Below are positions 41,454 to 52,699 of a stretch of DNA of 64,000 bases, piece by piece; position 1 is the stretch's first letter; each line of letters starts with the position of its first letter. Made by a program: the position numbers and the translations under genes. The notes beneath the pieces are model-generated. The model did no database searches. It was not told the origin of the DNA and was given only the letters and a program-made list of their open reading frames with translations. This stretch comes from Boudabousia tangfeifanii (GTDB lineage Bacteria; Actinomycetota; Actinomycetes; Actinomycetales; Actinomycetaceae), in NCBI RefSeq assembly GCF_001856685.1, contig NZ_CP017812.1, forward strand, positions 992,001 through 1,056,000. Reading direction: 5' to 3'.

Positions 41454-43280
41454 TTATTTGCGCTTCTTGCCTTGATAAATATCGTCAACCAAATCTTGGT
41501 ATCGGGCAATTACCGCCGCACGCTTTACCTTCAAAGAAGGGGTTAGCAGACCGTTAGCCTCGGTGAAGTCGCCAGGTAGAATCCTAAATTCTCGAATCGA
41601 TTCCGCCCGAGACACAAGTTTATTGGCGCGGTCAACCGCTTTTTGTAGGCTTGCTTTCAACTTCGGTTCGGCCAAAGCAGCAGTAATATCAACGAACGGT
41701 AGATTATGGTTTCTAAACCAGTTCGGGAGCGCCTCTTGGTTCAAAACAATCAAAGCGGAAATGAACGGCTTTTGATCGCCGAGGACGACCGCCTGCGAAA
41801 TCAACGGATGGGAACGCAACTCGTCCTCGAGTGGAATTGGAGCCACGTTCTTGCCGCCAGCAGTGACGATAACGTCTTTTGCTCTGCCGGTAATGATCAC
41901 GTGTCCTTCCGGTCCCATATGCCCGAGGTCGCCGGTGTGCAGCCACCCGTCCTCGTCTAAGGCCTTGGCGGTTTCTTCCGGAAGATTGTGGTAGCCGCGC
42001 ATAATCTGGCTACCGCGAAGCAAAATCTCGCCCTGTTCGGTGAACTTAACCTCGGTGCCTTGTAGCAGCGTACCGACGGTACCCATGATGGCCTTACCAG
42101 GACGGTTGACAGTTGCTGGGCCGGTGGTTTCAGTCATGCCGTAGCCTTCAATCAGGTCGAGCCCGATGCCTCTAAAGAAATGCCCAAGTTCTGCATTTAA
42201 AGGAGCGCCACCACAAACCACTAGATCAATTCCCGAACCAAACTGGGACTTGATCTTGGACAAAACTAATTTTGCGGCTAAAGCGTGTTTACGGCGTAGT
42301 GCCAGTGGTGGACGGCCATCTTCCTCGAGCGCCTTTGAATAGGCAATCGATTGTTTTTCACACCAGTTGAAGAGGCGTTTCTTTACTCCGCTTGGAGCTT
42401 GGTTGCGCGCGGCCAAGCGAATCTTTTCTAGCACCCGGGGCACGACCATAATCGAGGTCGGATTAAGCGACTGCATATCGCTAACCAAGTTCTTAATATT
42501 TGGTCCGTGCGCAAGTGCTGGTGCCGAAGCGAGGATCGCGAACTGCACGTACCGAGCTAACACGTGCGCAGTAGGTAAGAACAAGAACATGGTCGCCTCA
42601 GGGTCCAGCAAAAGTTTAGGCGCAATGAACTGAATATCGTAGATAGTTTTGGCGAAGTTGTAGTGGGTAAGTTCCACCCCTTTAGGGGTCGAGGTCGTCC
42701 CTGAGGTGTAAACAATCGTGGCAAGGTCCTCACCCTTAACCGCGTTCTTTGCGGCTTTCAACTCTTTATCTGAGATCGTTGAACCTGCCTGGGAAATCTT
42801 CGCGAGGGCTCCGTCCTCGAAATCCCAAACTGGAGTTTTTTCTGTTCCTAAAGCCTCTAACTGGGTTTTGACCAAAGCAGCTTGACCGACAGTTTGGGTA
42901 ACCACCATTTGGATCTGGGCATCAGTTAAAATATGCCTGATTTGGGCGGGGGAGTCTGACTCATAGATTGGAACGCTGATTAATCCGATAGACACTGCTG
43001 CAACGTCGAGTAACATCCATTCCAAGGAAGTTGCACCTAAAATCGCAATAGCGTCGCCCTTTTTATATCCTAAGCCGAGAAGACCCCGAGAAACAGCATC
43101 AAGCTGCGCAGATACTTCGCTAACGGTCAGTGGTAACCACTCACCACCAACCGGATCTTTTTTATATACGGCGGTAGCTTTAGGAGTACGCTTTAGCCTG
43201 GCAGAAAACAGTTCCCCCAAAGTATCAACGGGTGGAACCACCGGATTGATTTTGCTCTTTTTATTTAGGAAACTAATCAA
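41454..43280 (-). CDS. Long-chain fatty acid-CoA ligase (AMP-forming)
   Basis: Activates fatty acids to acyl-CoA through an acyl-adenylate; 608 aa of the FadD15-like actinobacterial type. It shows the AMP-binding loop TIVYTSGTTSTPKGVELTH (about residue 190), EGYGMTETTGPATVN, the hinge region WLHTGDLGHMGPEGHVIITGR, and GKNVAPIPLEDELRSHPLI. The C-terminal Lys lies in TPSLKVKRAAV. The start is taken as TTG at 43280; no good ribosome-binding site is visible, so the true N-terminus is uncertain by a few residues. It is a single-gene unit between ogt and glnA, convergent with ogt without an evident hairpin. Confidence 0.9.
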   Translation of the reverse strand: MISFLNKKSKINPVVPPVDTLGELFSARLKRTPKATAVYKKDPVGGEWLPLTVSEVSAQLDAVSRGLLGLGYKKGDAIAILGATSLEWMLLDVAAVSIGLISVPIYESDSPAQIRHILTDAQIQMVVTQTVGQAALVKTQLEALGTEKTPVWDFEDGALAKISQAGSTISDKELKAAKNAVKGEDLATIVYTSGTTSTPKGVELTHYNFAKTIYDIQFIAPKLLLDPEATMFLFLPTAHVLARYVQFAILASAPALAHGPNIKNLVSDMQSLNPTSIMVVPRVLEKIRLAARNQAPSGVKKRLFNWCEKQSIAYSKALEEDGRPPLALRRKHALAAKLVLSKIKSQFGSGIDLVVCGGAPLNAELGHFFRGIGLDLIEGYGMTETTGPATVNRPGKAIMGTVGTLLQGTEVKFTEQGEILLRGSQIMRGYHNLPEETAKALDEDGWLHTGDLGHMGPEGHVIITGRAKDVIVTAGGKNVAPIPLEDELRSHPLISQAVVLGDQKPFISALIVLNQEALPNWFRNHNLPFVDITAALAEPKLKASLQKAVDRANKLVSRAESIREFRILPGDFTEANGLLTPSLKVKRAAVIARYQDLVDDIYQGKKRK

Positions 43281-43428
43281 CAGTCAAATCTTTCACTCGG
43301 GGGTAAAGCGGTAATGTCACCACGAGTTCGGCAGGCGAAAAGTAGTACAACTCCCGAGCATCCCAAAAAAAGGAAAAATAAACCAATACACTAGTGCATT
43401 TGCAATTTGTGGCAAAATGAAGTAGATG

Positions 43429-43472
43429 CAAAAAGTGGTGGTATTGAGCCGAAACTCAATCCCACCACTTTT
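43429..43472 (-). terminator. glnA terminator
   Basis: A long stem (43429-43447 with 43454-43472, 18 of 19 pairs) with a 6-nt loop lies 6 bp past the glnA stop. The AAAAA arm on the plus strand gives a U-run on the minus-strand transcript. Confidence 0.88.
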
Positions 43473-43477
43473 TATCT

Positions 43478-44902
43478 TTAGAGATCGAAATACATCGCGA
43501 ACTCTTGTGGATGAGGCAGTGCCCGCATCGGTTCGAGTTCATTCTTGCGCTTGAAGTTAATCCAAGTTTCTAGCAAGTCCTCGGTGAAGACGTCTGCTTC
43601 AGTGAGGAATTCATTGTCTTCTTCCAAAGCTTCCAACGCGGCTTCAAGTGAAGTCGGAAGCTTAGCAATGTCATGGTATTCCTCTGGAGGAAGTTCGTAG
43701 AGATCCTTATCGATGGGGGCGGCTGGCTCCAAACGACGACGGATACCGTCAATACCAGCCAACAAACAGGCCGAGAAGGATAAGTAGGGGTTAGCCGATG
43801 GATCTGGTACGCGGTATTCCACGCGCTTAGCCTTCGGGGATGAACCGGTCACTGGAATGCGGATACAGGCAGAACGGTTACGAGCCGAGTAAACCAAGTT
43901 AACTGGCGCTTCGAAACCTGGCACGAGACGACGGTAAGAGTTAACCGATGGGTTCGTGAAAGCCAACAAAGCCGGACCGTGTTCTAGCAAGCCGCCGATG
44001 AAGTGGCGAGCCATATCGGACAAGCCACCGTAGCCGCTCTCATCATGGAACAAAGGCTGACCATCTTTCCAAAGCGAGAAGTGCTGGTGCATACCCGAAC
44101 CGGCCTCCCCAAAGAGTGGCTTAGGCATGAAAGTCGCAGTCAAACCATGCTGCCAAGCAGTGTTTTTAATAACGTACTTGAACTTGAGCATGTCGTCTGC
44201 GGCATGTAGTAGAGAAGCAAAACGATAGTTGATTTCCTGCTGCGCGCCAGCGCCGACCTCATGGTGACCACGTTCGACCTGGAGACCAGTTAGAGCCATG
44301 TTCTTGGCCATAGCATCACGCACATCAGCAAACTGATCGTAAGGGCTAACAGGGAAGTAGCCACTACCATGACGGGTCTTGTAACCCTTGTTACCACCTG
44401 GTTCTTCCCGTCCGGTATTCCACGGGCCCGAGCGCGAATCAAGTTCATAGAAAGAGCTATGAGGTTTAACGTCGTAACGTACCGAATCAAACAAGTAGAA
44501 CTCGGCCTCGGCACCCACATAACAAGTATCAGCAATCCCAGTGGAACGAAGATAAGCTTCCGCTTTAGCGGCTACCTGGCGAGGATCACGAGAAAAAGGT
44601 TCTTGGGTAAAAGGATCCACGATGGAATAAGAAACCGCCAAGGTCTTAGCTTGGCGGAAAGGGTCCACAAATGCGGTCGAAACATCGGCCATCAAACGCA
44701 TGTCGGATTCGTGAATAGCGGTAAAGCCACGAATCGAAGAGCCATCGAACATAATGCCTTCAGAGAGCATATCTTCATCGAAGGTTTCAGCCGGAATAGT
44801 TACGTGTTGCTGCATCCCTGGAAGGTCACAGAAACGAACGTCAACAAATTCAATTTCATTTTCACGAATGAAATCCATGGCGGCTTGGGGGGAATCAAAC
44901 AT
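43478..44902 (-). CDS. glnA: Glutamine synthetase, type I
   Basis: ATP-dependent synthesis of glutamine from glutamate and ammonia; dodecameric cytoplasmic enzyme, 474 aa. It contains [10 protein letters not shown], the Mg/Glu-binding [10 protein letters not shown], the ATP region [33 protein letters not shown] and the adenylylation loop [10 protein letters not shown] with its target Tyr, which marks the GSI-beta subtype regulated by GlnE. The start at 44902 ([11 protein letters not shown]) matches the family; the frame is open to 44944 but that part is not conserved. Divergent from uvrC. Confidence 0.97.
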   Translation of the reverse strand: MFDSPQAAMDFIRENEIEFVDVRFCDLPGMQQHVTIPAETFDEDMLSEGIMFDGSSIRGFTAIHESDMRLMADVSTAFVDPFRQAKTLAVSYSIVDPFTQEPFSRDPRQVAAKAEAYLRSTGIADTCYVGAEAEFYLFDSVRYDVKPHSSFYELDSRSGPWNTGREEPGGNKGYKTRHGSGYFPVSPYDQFADVRDAMAKNMALTGLQVERGHHEVGAGAQQEINYRFASLLHAADDMLKFKYVIKNTAWQHGLTATFMPKPLFGEAGSGMHQHFSLWKDGQPLFHDESGYGGLSDMARHFIGGLLEHGPALLAFTNPSVNSYRRLVPGFEAPVNLVYSARNRSACIRIPVTGSSPKAKRVEYRVPDPSANPYLSFSACLLAGIDGIRRRLEPAAPIDKDLYELPPEEYHDIAKLPTSLEAALEALEEDNEFLTEADVFTEDLLETWINFKRKNELEPMRALPHPQEFAMYFDL

Positions 44903-45063
44903 CTGCGGACTCTTTCTCTCAATATCCCTAAGCAGAGCTAACATGCAGAATCTTATGGCTTTTTCCTCAAATTTTCCCGCGCTAGCTTAGCGTCACGCGA
45001 AATTGAGACCTGTGAAACCGAAATAAATCGCCTGAAGGTAGCTTCTAGCTTTAATCTTTTTAG

Positions 45064-47205
45064 GTGGCAGATCCTCAATCTTATCGACCCAAAACTGGTG
45101 ATATCCCCACTTCACCAGGAGTCTACCGTTTTCGTGATCCTGAAGGTCGCGTTATCTACGTAGGTAAAGCGAAGAATCTGCGCAATCGTCTTACTTCATA
45201 TTTCCAAGATCCCTCTAAGCTCCATGAACGCACTCAGAAGATGGTGCATACCGCCTCTAGTGTGCAGTGGACGGTAGTCGGAAGCGAATTAGAAGCTCTT
45301 ACCCTCGAATACTCTTGGATTAAAGAATTTTCGCCGCGGTTCAATGTTATGTACAACCGCAACGACATGTCCTTTCCATATCTGGCTGTGACCATGAACG
45401 AGGTCTATCCACGGGCAATGGTCATGCGCGGTAACCGCAAACCAGAGGTGCAATATTTTGGTCCGTTTCCACAGCCCTGGACCATTCGCGAAACCTTGGA
45501 ACAGCTACTAAAGATTTTCCCGGTGCGCACCTGTTCCAAAAACGTCTTTGCCTCGGCAAAACGGCGAAATCGTGCCTGTTTGCTCGGGCATATTGGTAAG
45601 TGTTCGGCACCCTGTGTCGGTTGGATTAGTGTGGAAGAACATCGGGAACTAGCGAACCAGCTTTGTCGCTTCATGGCCGGTTCTACCGGTCCAGTGATTC
45701 GCGACCTGACCAAACAAATGAACGCTGCAGCCGAAGACCTCGAATACGAAAAAGCGGCAAAGCTTAGAGACCAAATTGTGGCGCTTAAAACCGTGGTCGA
45801 AAAGAATGCTGTCGTCCTAGCCGATGGGACCGACGTAGATGTCATTGGGCTGTGCGAAGATGAACTAGAGATTGGCGTCTATGTACTAAACGTGCGTGGT
45901 GGTCGAATCCGTGGTGTCCGTGGCTGGGTGGTAAATCCGCCAGCCGCCGATGCCACCGGACAGGTCATCACTTCCACTTTGGAATATCTTTACGGCGAGC
46001 TCCCCATCGTGGCTGCCAGCCCGAAACAACGCAGGCTGATTGAACAACCGCGTTCGGTCGACGATGTCGCGCACCTTTCAACCTCTCAAATCCCCGGCGA
46101 AATCTTAGTCACGGAAAAATTTGCCGGACAAGAGGCCATGTCACAGTGGTTGCGGGAACGACGCGGAAGTAAAGTTACTATTACCGTGCCCCAGCGCGGT
46201 GACAAGAAAGCATTGCTAGAGACAGCAAACCAAAATGCGGCAGATACCTTGCGCCTACACAAGACCAAACGGATTGCTGATTTGACGCAGCGTTCTCTGG
46301 CCCTCGAAGGTCTAGCTGAATTGCTCGATCTAGAGCGACCACCACTTCGCATCGAATGCTTCGACGTATCTCATTTACAAGGGACTAACCAAGTGGCTTC
46401 CATGGTGGTGTTCGAGGACGGGGCACCGCGTAAAAGCGAGTACCGCAAATTTAATGTCCGAGGACAAAACGGTGAAGGTGGTCTCGATGACACTGCCGCC
46501 ATGAAGGAAGTACTCACCCGCAGATTCTCTCGGTTGCTTACCGAGGGCGCCGCTTTGACCTCCTCGCCGTCGGTCAAAGCGGACAAACCCGACCTCGGCC
46601 AGCTAGATACCAAGGAAACGCACCAATCTAACTCATCTCAAGGTCTGGCAGAATCGGCCCACACATCCTCGCAAAATCAACTGGTTTCTGGACCAGTTAG
46701 CCCGGAAAATGCAAACTCCGACTTGATCGATCCGGAAACAGGACGACCAAAGAAATTTGCCTATAAACCAGATCTGCTTGTGATCGATGGCGGTTTACCA
46801 CAGGTAAATGCGGCAGCAGAAGTATTGGCGGAACTTAACGTAGATTTACCGGTGATTGGCTTGGCAAAACGACTCGAAGAAGTTTGGATGCCACATACAC
46901 CATTCCCAATTATTTTCCCAAGACAGAGCCCGGCACTATATCTCCTGCAACATTTGCGCGATGAGTCGCACCGAAAAGCCATTACCCATCACCGGCAAAA
47001 ACGCTCTAAATCGCTGACTCGATCTAAGCTCGATGAGATTCCTGGCTTAGGTCCGGCACGGCAAAAAATACTTCTCAGCCATTTCGGCACGATTAAAGCA
47101 ATCAAGGCCGCTAAAGTAGAAGATATCGCAGCGCTGAAAGGCATTAGCAACAACCTGGCCCAGACCATTCACCTGGCCCTGACGGAAGGAAAACCAAATG
47201 ACTGA
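45064..47205 (+). CDS. uvrC: Excinuclease ABC subunit C
   Basis: Dual-incision nuclease of nucleotide excision repair, 713 aa. It has an N-terminal GIY-YIG nuclease (SPGVYRFRDPEGRVIYVGKAK), a UVR motif (AEDLEYEKAAKLRDQI, about residues 222-237), an RNase H-like incision domain (RIECFDVSHLQG, DLLVIDGGLPQVNAA, LAKRLEEVW) and C-terminal helix-hairpin-helix repeats (LDEIPGLGPARQKILLSHFG). A Ser/Asn/Gln-rich insertion of about 70 residues (roughly 495-565) interrupts the incision domain. The GTG start lacks a Shine-Dalgarno; TTTAAT ends 8 nt before it, suggesting a leaderless message. The stop overlaps purT by 8 nt. Confidence 0.96.
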   Translation: MADPQSYRPKTGDIPTSPGVYRFRDPEGRVIYVGKAKNLRNRLTSYFQDPSKLHERTQKMVHTASSVQWTVVGSELEALTLEYSWIKEFSPRFNVMYNRNDMSFPYLAVTMNEVYPRAMVMRGNRKPEVQYFGPFPQPWTIRETLEQLLKIFPVRTCSKNVFASAKRRNRACLLGHIGKCSAPCVGWISVEEHRELANQLCRFMAGSTGPVIRDLTKQMNAAAEDLEYEKAAKLRDQIVALKTVVEKNAVVLADGTDVDVIGLCEDELEIGVYVLNVRGGRIRGVRGWVVNPPAADATGQVITSTLEYLYGELPIVAASPKQRRLIEQPRSVDDVAHLSTSQIPGEILVTEKFAGQEAMSQWLRERRGSKVTITVPQRGDKKALLETANQNAADTLRLHKTKRIADLTQRSLALEGLAELLDLERPPLRIECFDVSHLQGTNQVASMVVFEDGAPRKSEYRKFNVRGQNGEGGLDDTAAMKEVLTRRFSRLLTEGAALTSSPSVKADKPDLGQLDTKETHQSNSSQGLAESAHTSSQNQLVSGPVSPENANSDLIDPETGRPKKFAYKPDLLVIDGGLPQVNAAAEVLAELNVDLPVIGLAKRLEEVWMPHTPFPIIFPRQSPALYLLQHLRDESHRKAITHHRQKRSKSLTRSKLDEIPGLGPARQKILLSHFGTIKAIKAAKVEDIAALKGISNNLAQTIHLALTEGKPND

Positions 47206-48418
47206 AGTTGTCCTCGGAACCGCCAAAACCCCAGGCGCAACCCGCATTTTAATGCTCGGCGGGGGAGAGCTAGGCAAAGAAGTAACTATCGCCGCCCAAC
47301 GCCTTGGGGTAGAAGTGCATGTGGCTGATCGCTACGAAAACTCACCAGCAATGCAGGTTGCCCACGCGTCATATGTCTTCGATATGACCGATGCCCAAAA
47401 ACTTGCCGAAGTTGTGGCAGAAGTCCAGCCCGATTTGATTGTGCCAGAAGTTGAAGCCATCGCTGCTAGCGCCCTCAAGCAGATTCAAGACGAAACTGGG
47501 ATCACCGTGATCCCTACCCCTGATGCCGTACGCATCACCATGGACCGCCAGGCCATCCGCGATCTGGCGGCAAACCAGCTTGGTCTACCCACGTCGCCAT
47601 TCGCTTTTGCCGGTTCGCTGGAAGAACTACAAGCTGGTGCCGAAAAGGTGGGCTTCCCATGCTTCGTTAAACCGACTATGTCTTCGTCTGGGCACGGTCA
47701 ATCTTATGTAGAAAGTCCTGCCGAGGTCGAAGCTGCCTGGAACTTTGCTTCCGAAGACGCTCGAGCTCATACCGGAAAAGTCATTGTCGAAGGCAAAGTC
47801 GATTTTGATTACGAAATTACTCTGCTGACTGTGCGCTCACGCGATGCCGTGACGGACGAAATCGTCACCAGCTATTGCGATCCGATTGGTCATCGACAGG
47901 TGTCAGGGGACTTTGTGGAATCATGGCAACCCCAACCGATGAGTGATACTGCTTTGGCTCGCGCCCAAATGATTGCGCACCAAGTAACCACGGCACTAGG
48001 CGGTTGCGGCATTTTCGGCGTCGAACTATTCGTTAAAGGCGATGACGTAATCTTCTCCGAACTTTCCCCACGCCCACATGACACGGGGATGGTCACCATG
48101 GCTACCCAACGCTATTCCGAGTTCGATCTTCATGCTCGAGCCATTTTGGGCTTGCCAGTTGACACCAAAGCCGATCATGCCGGTGCTTGTGCAGTAATTA
48201 AATCTCCATCCGAGATTGACAATCCCCAGTTCACCGGTTTAGCCGAAGCCATGTCGATCCCAGAAATCGATGTGCGACTTTTCGGGAAAGCTGAAGCTCA
48301 TCAGGGACGCCGACTAGGGGTTGTTTTAGCTCGCGGAACTGACATTGAAAATGCCCGTAAACGTGCTACTCAAGCTAGCGATGCGATTTCGGTAATCAGT
48401 GGGAAGGAAAAGCCATGA
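47198..48418 (+). CDS. purT: Formate-dependent GAR transformylase
   Basis: ATP-grasp enzyme that formylates glycinamide ribonucleotide with formate in purine synthesis; 406 aa. The N-terminus ILMLGGGELGKEVTIAAQRLG and the ATP-grasp segments FPCFVKPTMSSSGHGQS, ITLLTVRSRD, GCGIFGVELFVKGDDVIFSE and SPRPHDTGMVT are diagnostic of PurT. GGAAGGA precedes the ATG, and the gene overlaps both neighbours (8 nt with uvrC, 4 nt with rapZ), so it is embedded in the uvrC-rapZ-yvcK-whiA unit, an uncommon position for a purine gene. Confidence 0.95.
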   Translation: MTEVVLGTAKTPGATRILMLGGGELGKEVTIAAQRLGVEVHVADRYENSPAMQVAHASYVFDMTDAQKLAEVVAEVQPDLIVPEVEAIAASALKQIQDETGITVIPTPDAVRITMDRQAIRDLAANQLGLPTSPFAFAGSLEELQAGAEKVGFPCFVKPTMSSSGHGQSYVESPAEVEAAWNFASEDARAHTGKVIVEGKVDFDYEITLLTVRSRDAVTDEIVTSYCDPIGHRQVSGDFVESWQPQPMSDTALARAQMIAHQVTTALGGCGIFGVELFVKGDDVIFSELSPRPHDTGMVTMATQRYSEFDLHARAILGLPVDTKADHAGACAVIKSPSEIDNPQFTGLAEAMSIPEIDVRLFGKAEAHQGRRLGVVLARGTDIENARKRATQASDAISVISGKEKP

Positions 48419-49395
48419 GCGAGGAACTCGAACAAGAGTTAAAGCAGTCAACTACTTCCAAAGATAACGAAGAAGAGACTTTTCCTGAAGGAGTTCCAGT
48501 GCTTGATTCAGGTAAAGGGCCAACACCACCACCTGAGGACCCAGAACTACTAATCATTACTGGTATGTCTGGGGCGGGGCGCTCACTTGCTGGTATCGCC
48601 TTGGAAGATTTAGGTTGGTACGTGGTTGATAACTTGCCTCCACGCATGTTGCCTGCCTTAGCGGGCATGATGACCCCTAATGGCGAGGGCGTTCACTTAT
48701 TGGCCGCAGTTGTCGATGTTCGTTCCAAACAGTATTTCGCCGAACTTGAAGGTGTGCTGCAAGAACTTGCTCAAATGGGAATCGCCTACCGGATTCTTTT
48801 CCTCGAGGCCGACTCGGCTCGTTTGGTCCGACGCTTTGAAGCAAATCGACGTCCTCACCCCCTACAAGGAGATGGTCGGATTGTTGATGCACTAATGGCC
48901 GAACGGCGACTGCTAGAGCCCCTCCGTCGTCAAGCTGATTTCATTCTTGACACCACTAACCTGTCTAATCCTGAACTGTCTCGTAGGATTCACGACATTC
49001 TTGGTAAGCATCGTGAGCGTCCGTTACATTTGAATGTCATGTCCTTTGGCTTCAAGTACGGTTTGCCTTTGGACGCAGATATTGTGGTGGATATGCGGTT
49101 CTTATCCAATCCATATTGGGTGACCGAGCTAAGGCACCTAAATGGGCGAGATAAAGCAGTATCTGATTTCGTATTGGCTTTGCCCGGTGCCAAAGAATTT
49201 CTAGATGGCTGGGCCGAACTTTACGCTCCAGTGCTCAACCGATATTTGGCCGAACTGAAACCCTACGTCACGATCGCGGTGGGTTGTACTGGCGGCAAGC
49301 ACCGATCGGTGGCTTCGGCAGAGTATCTTTCGAATGCGCTCAGAGAACACGGCTATTTGGTCAAAACCTTGCACCGCGACTTGGGTAAGGAATAG
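48415..49395 (+). CDS. rapZ: RNase adapter / nucleotide-binding protein RapZ
   Basis: P-loop protein of the RapZ (YvcJ) family. Enterobacterial members bind small RNAs that control amino-sugar synthesis; the actinobacterial role is less clear. The 326 aa protein has Walker A ITGMSGAGRSLAG (about residues 48-60), then FLEADSARLVRRFEANRRPHP, and the conserved C-terminal GCTGGKHRSV. An acidic, proline-containing N-terminal extension of about 45 residues precedes the usual start. Its ATG overlaps the purT stop (ATGA). Followed 3 bp later by yvcK. Confidence 0.94.
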   Translation: MSEELEQELKQSTTSKDNEEETFPEGVPVLDSGKGPTPPPEDPELLIITGMSGAGRSLAGIALEDLGWYVVDNLPPRMLPALAGMMTPNGEGVHLLAAVVDVRSKQYFAELEGVLQELAQMGIAYRILFLEADSARLVRRFEANRRPHPLQGDGRIVDALMAERRLLEPLRRQADFILDTTNLSNPELSRRIHDILGKHRERPLHLNVMSFGFKYGLPLDADIVVDMRFLSNPYWVTELRHLNGRDKAVSDFVLALPGAKEFLDGWAELYAPVLNRYLAELKPYVTIAVGCTGGKHRSVASAEYLSNALREHGYLVKTLHRDLGKE

Positions 49396-49398
49396 ATC

Positions 49399-50403
49399 AT
49401 GGAACCGATGTACCAAAGTTTCGGCACGGTAGGCCAAGTGGGGCCGGGCCCACGAGTAGTCGCCTTAGGTGGCGGCCATGGACTGTATGCCACTTTATCT
49501 GCATTACGTCACCTCACTGCAAAGCTCACAGCTGTGGTGACAGTAGCTGACGATGGTGGTAGCTCTGGTCGCTTGCGCGAGGAACTTGGTATTTTGCCTC
49601 CGGGGGATTTGCGTATGGCGCTTTCTGCGCTCTGCGCCGATAGCCAATGGGGTCACCTTTGGCGTGACGTGCTACAGTATCGATTCCAATCAACCGGGGA
49701 ACTCGATGGGCATAGCGTCGGCAACCTGTTAATCACTGCTCTTTGGGATATTCTGGCTGATCCGGTAGCAGGTTTAGATAGAGTTGGAGCATTGCTTGGT
49801 GCCCAAGGTCGAGTACTTCCTATGGCAAATGAACCTTTAACTATTTCTGCGGAAGTCGAGTTCGAGGACGGTCTTCAAACAGTCACTGGCCAAGTCTCTG
49901 TGGCGAAAACTAAAGGGCGGGTGAGAACAGTTAGTGTTTCTCCGAACAATGCCAGCGTGCCTCAAGAAACCCTAAAGGCAGTACATGATGCCGAGTATCT
50001 AGTGATGGGGCCAGGATCGTGGTTTTCATCTTTGATCCCGCATTTAGTGGTGCCGGAACTGAGAACCGAAATCTGTCAGACTAGGGCGAAGAAAATCTTG
50101 GTTCTAAATTTGGAGCAACAAGGTGATCATGACGGGGGAGAAACTACGGGAATGAACCAAGTAGATCACCTTAATGCACTGATTCATCATGCCCCCGAAT
50201 TAAGATTCGACGCAGTTCTCGCCTCGGCGAAATTAAACGAGGATTACGGGGCATTAGGCCGGGCAGTTCGTGACTTGGGCGGCAAACTATTTATTCGAGA
50301 TATTGCTCTTCGAGGACAACCTGGGGTGCATGACCCGATCCGTCTAGCCGCTGCCTTCACCGACATTTTTGATCGCTTTAAAGCTGAAAATCATAATTCC
50401 TAA
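49399..50403 (+). CDS. yvcK: Gluconeogenesis factor YvcK / CofD-like protein
   Basis: Nucleotide-sugar-binding regulator of the YvcK family, needed in other bacteria for growth on gluconeogenic carbon and for cell-wall homeostasis. The 334 aa protein shows ALGGGHGLYATLSALR, VTVADDGGSSGRLREELG, PPGDLRMALSALC and YLVMGPGSWFSSLIPHL. The ATG at 49399 is preceded by TAAGGA; a second Met three codons on is possible. Lies in the conserved rapZ-yvcK-whiA order. Confidence 0.94.
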   Translation: MEPMYQSFGTVGQVGPGPRVVALGGGHGLYATLSALRHLTAKLTAVVTVADDGGSSGRLREELGILPPGDLRMALSALCADSQWGHLWRDVLQYRFQSTGELDGHSVGNLLITALWDILADPVAGLDRVGALLGAQGRVLPMANEPLTISAEVEFEDGLQTVTGQVSVAKTKGRVRTVSVSPNNASVPQETLKAVHDAEYLVMGPGSWFSSLIPHLVVPELRTEICQTRAKKILVLNLEQQGDHDGGETTGMNQVDHLNALIHHAPELRFDAVLASAKLNEDYGALGRAVRDLGGKLFIRDIALRGQPGVHDPIRLAAAFTDIFDRFKAENHNS

Positions 50404-50481
50404 TACCACTTCACCTTTAGTCTGGGAAACGACTAAGATGTCATACACCTTGCAACCAAAGTGCCAAAGAATGGGGAGCTC

Positions 50482-51462
50482 ATGTCACTAACTCAAACTC
50501 TAAAAGCCGAAATTGCTTCGTCTAGAGCGAGAGATAACGAATCCCGTGCTGCCGAAATTGCTGCCACGCTGCGTTTTTCGGGTGGGCTTCATCTGGTGGC
50601 TAAACATGTAGTAATCGAGGCTGAGCTAGATTCCAAAGAGGGAGCCTTCCGGTTGCAAGATGAGCTCAAATCGCTTTATCAAGTGGACTCTGAACTGCTA
50701 GTAGTTGGATCCACAGGTATTCGACGGCAGGATCGCTATGTGGTGCGAGTAGTTAAAGGTGCAGACAACCTAGCTAGGGTTACCGGCCTCGTCGATAAGT
50801 ACCGCAGACCAGTCCGCGGTTTGCCACCAAGAATCGTCGGTGGATCGAGTGAAGTCGCTTTAGCTGCTTGGCGTGGAGCTGTAATGGCCCGTGGTTCTTT
50901 GATGGAGCCAGGGCGTTCGGCGGCTTTAGAAATTACATGTCCAGGACCGGAGGCAGCTTTAGCTTTGGTCGGTATTGCTCGCCGCTTGGGGGCTATTGCA
51001 AAATCCAAAGAGGTGCGTGGAGTAGATCGAATTATGATTCGCGATGGCGAACAGATTGCTACTTTGTTGCGCAAAATGGGCTGTGAAGAAACTGCTGATC
51101 AATGGCAGCAAAAGCGTCGAGTTCGCGAAATTCGAGGATCGGTAAATCGCCTAGCGAACTTTGATGATGCGAATCTACGACGCTCGGCACGAGCGGCCGT
51201 GGTCGCCGGGGCTAGGGTGGAACGAGCATTCAAAATCCTAGGTGATGAGATTCCGCAGCACTTGATTGAAGCTGGTCGACTACGACTCAAATACAAAGAG
51301 GCTTCGCTAGAAGAGTTAGGACAGAAATCGAATCCGCCACTAACTAAAGACGCGGTAGCTGGCCGAATCCGGCGCTTGCTGGCGATGGCAGATAAAAAAG
51401 CCCATGATTTGGGGATTGCAGACACTAACAGTGCTCTGACCCCTGACATGCTTGACGAATAA
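50482..51462 (+). CDS. whiA: Sporulation/division regulator WhiA
   Basis: DNA-binding regulator with a degenerate homing-endonuclease (LAGLIDADG-like) N-terminal domain and a C-terminal helix-turn-helix; controls division and differentiation genes with WhiB in actinobacteria. Visible features are [45 protein letters not shown] and the C-terminal [23 protein letters not shown]. The ATG at 50482, with GGGGAG just upstream, fits the usual short N-terminus better than the GTG at 50461; length 326 aa. Last gene of the uvrC-purT-rapZ-yvcK-whiA string. Confidence 0.95.
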   Translation: MSLTQTLKAEIASSRARDNESRAAEIAATLRFSGGLHLVAKHVVIEAELDSKEGAFRLQDELKSLYQVDSELLVVGSTGIRRQDRYVVRVVKGADNLARVTGLVDKYRRPVRGLPPRIVGGSSEVALAAWRGAVMARGSLMEPGRSAALEITCPGPEAALALVGIARRLGAIAKSKEVRGVDRIMIRDGEQIATLLRKMGCEETADQWQQKRRVREIRGSVNRLANFDDANLRRSARAAVVAGARVERAFKILGDEIPQHLIEAGRLRLKYKEASLEELGQKSNPPLTKDAVAGRIRRLLAMADKKAHDLGIADTNSALTPDMLDE

Positions 51463-51558
51463 GCTAGGTTACTTGCACGGGGCTAAAGTCACCTGCGAAG
51501 GTAATTACTCGCCAAGCGAAACCAGTGCCATACCTCTCTAATCTTGGGGAATTTCAGG

Positions 51559-52675
<1,117 letters not shown>

Positions 52676-52699
52676 TTCTCAGTTCTAAATCATGACTGA

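Noticed and set aside
44369..44941. A 190-codon open frame antisense to glnA
   Set aside because: glnA on the other strand is unambiguous and full length; the antisense frame shows no recognisable domain.
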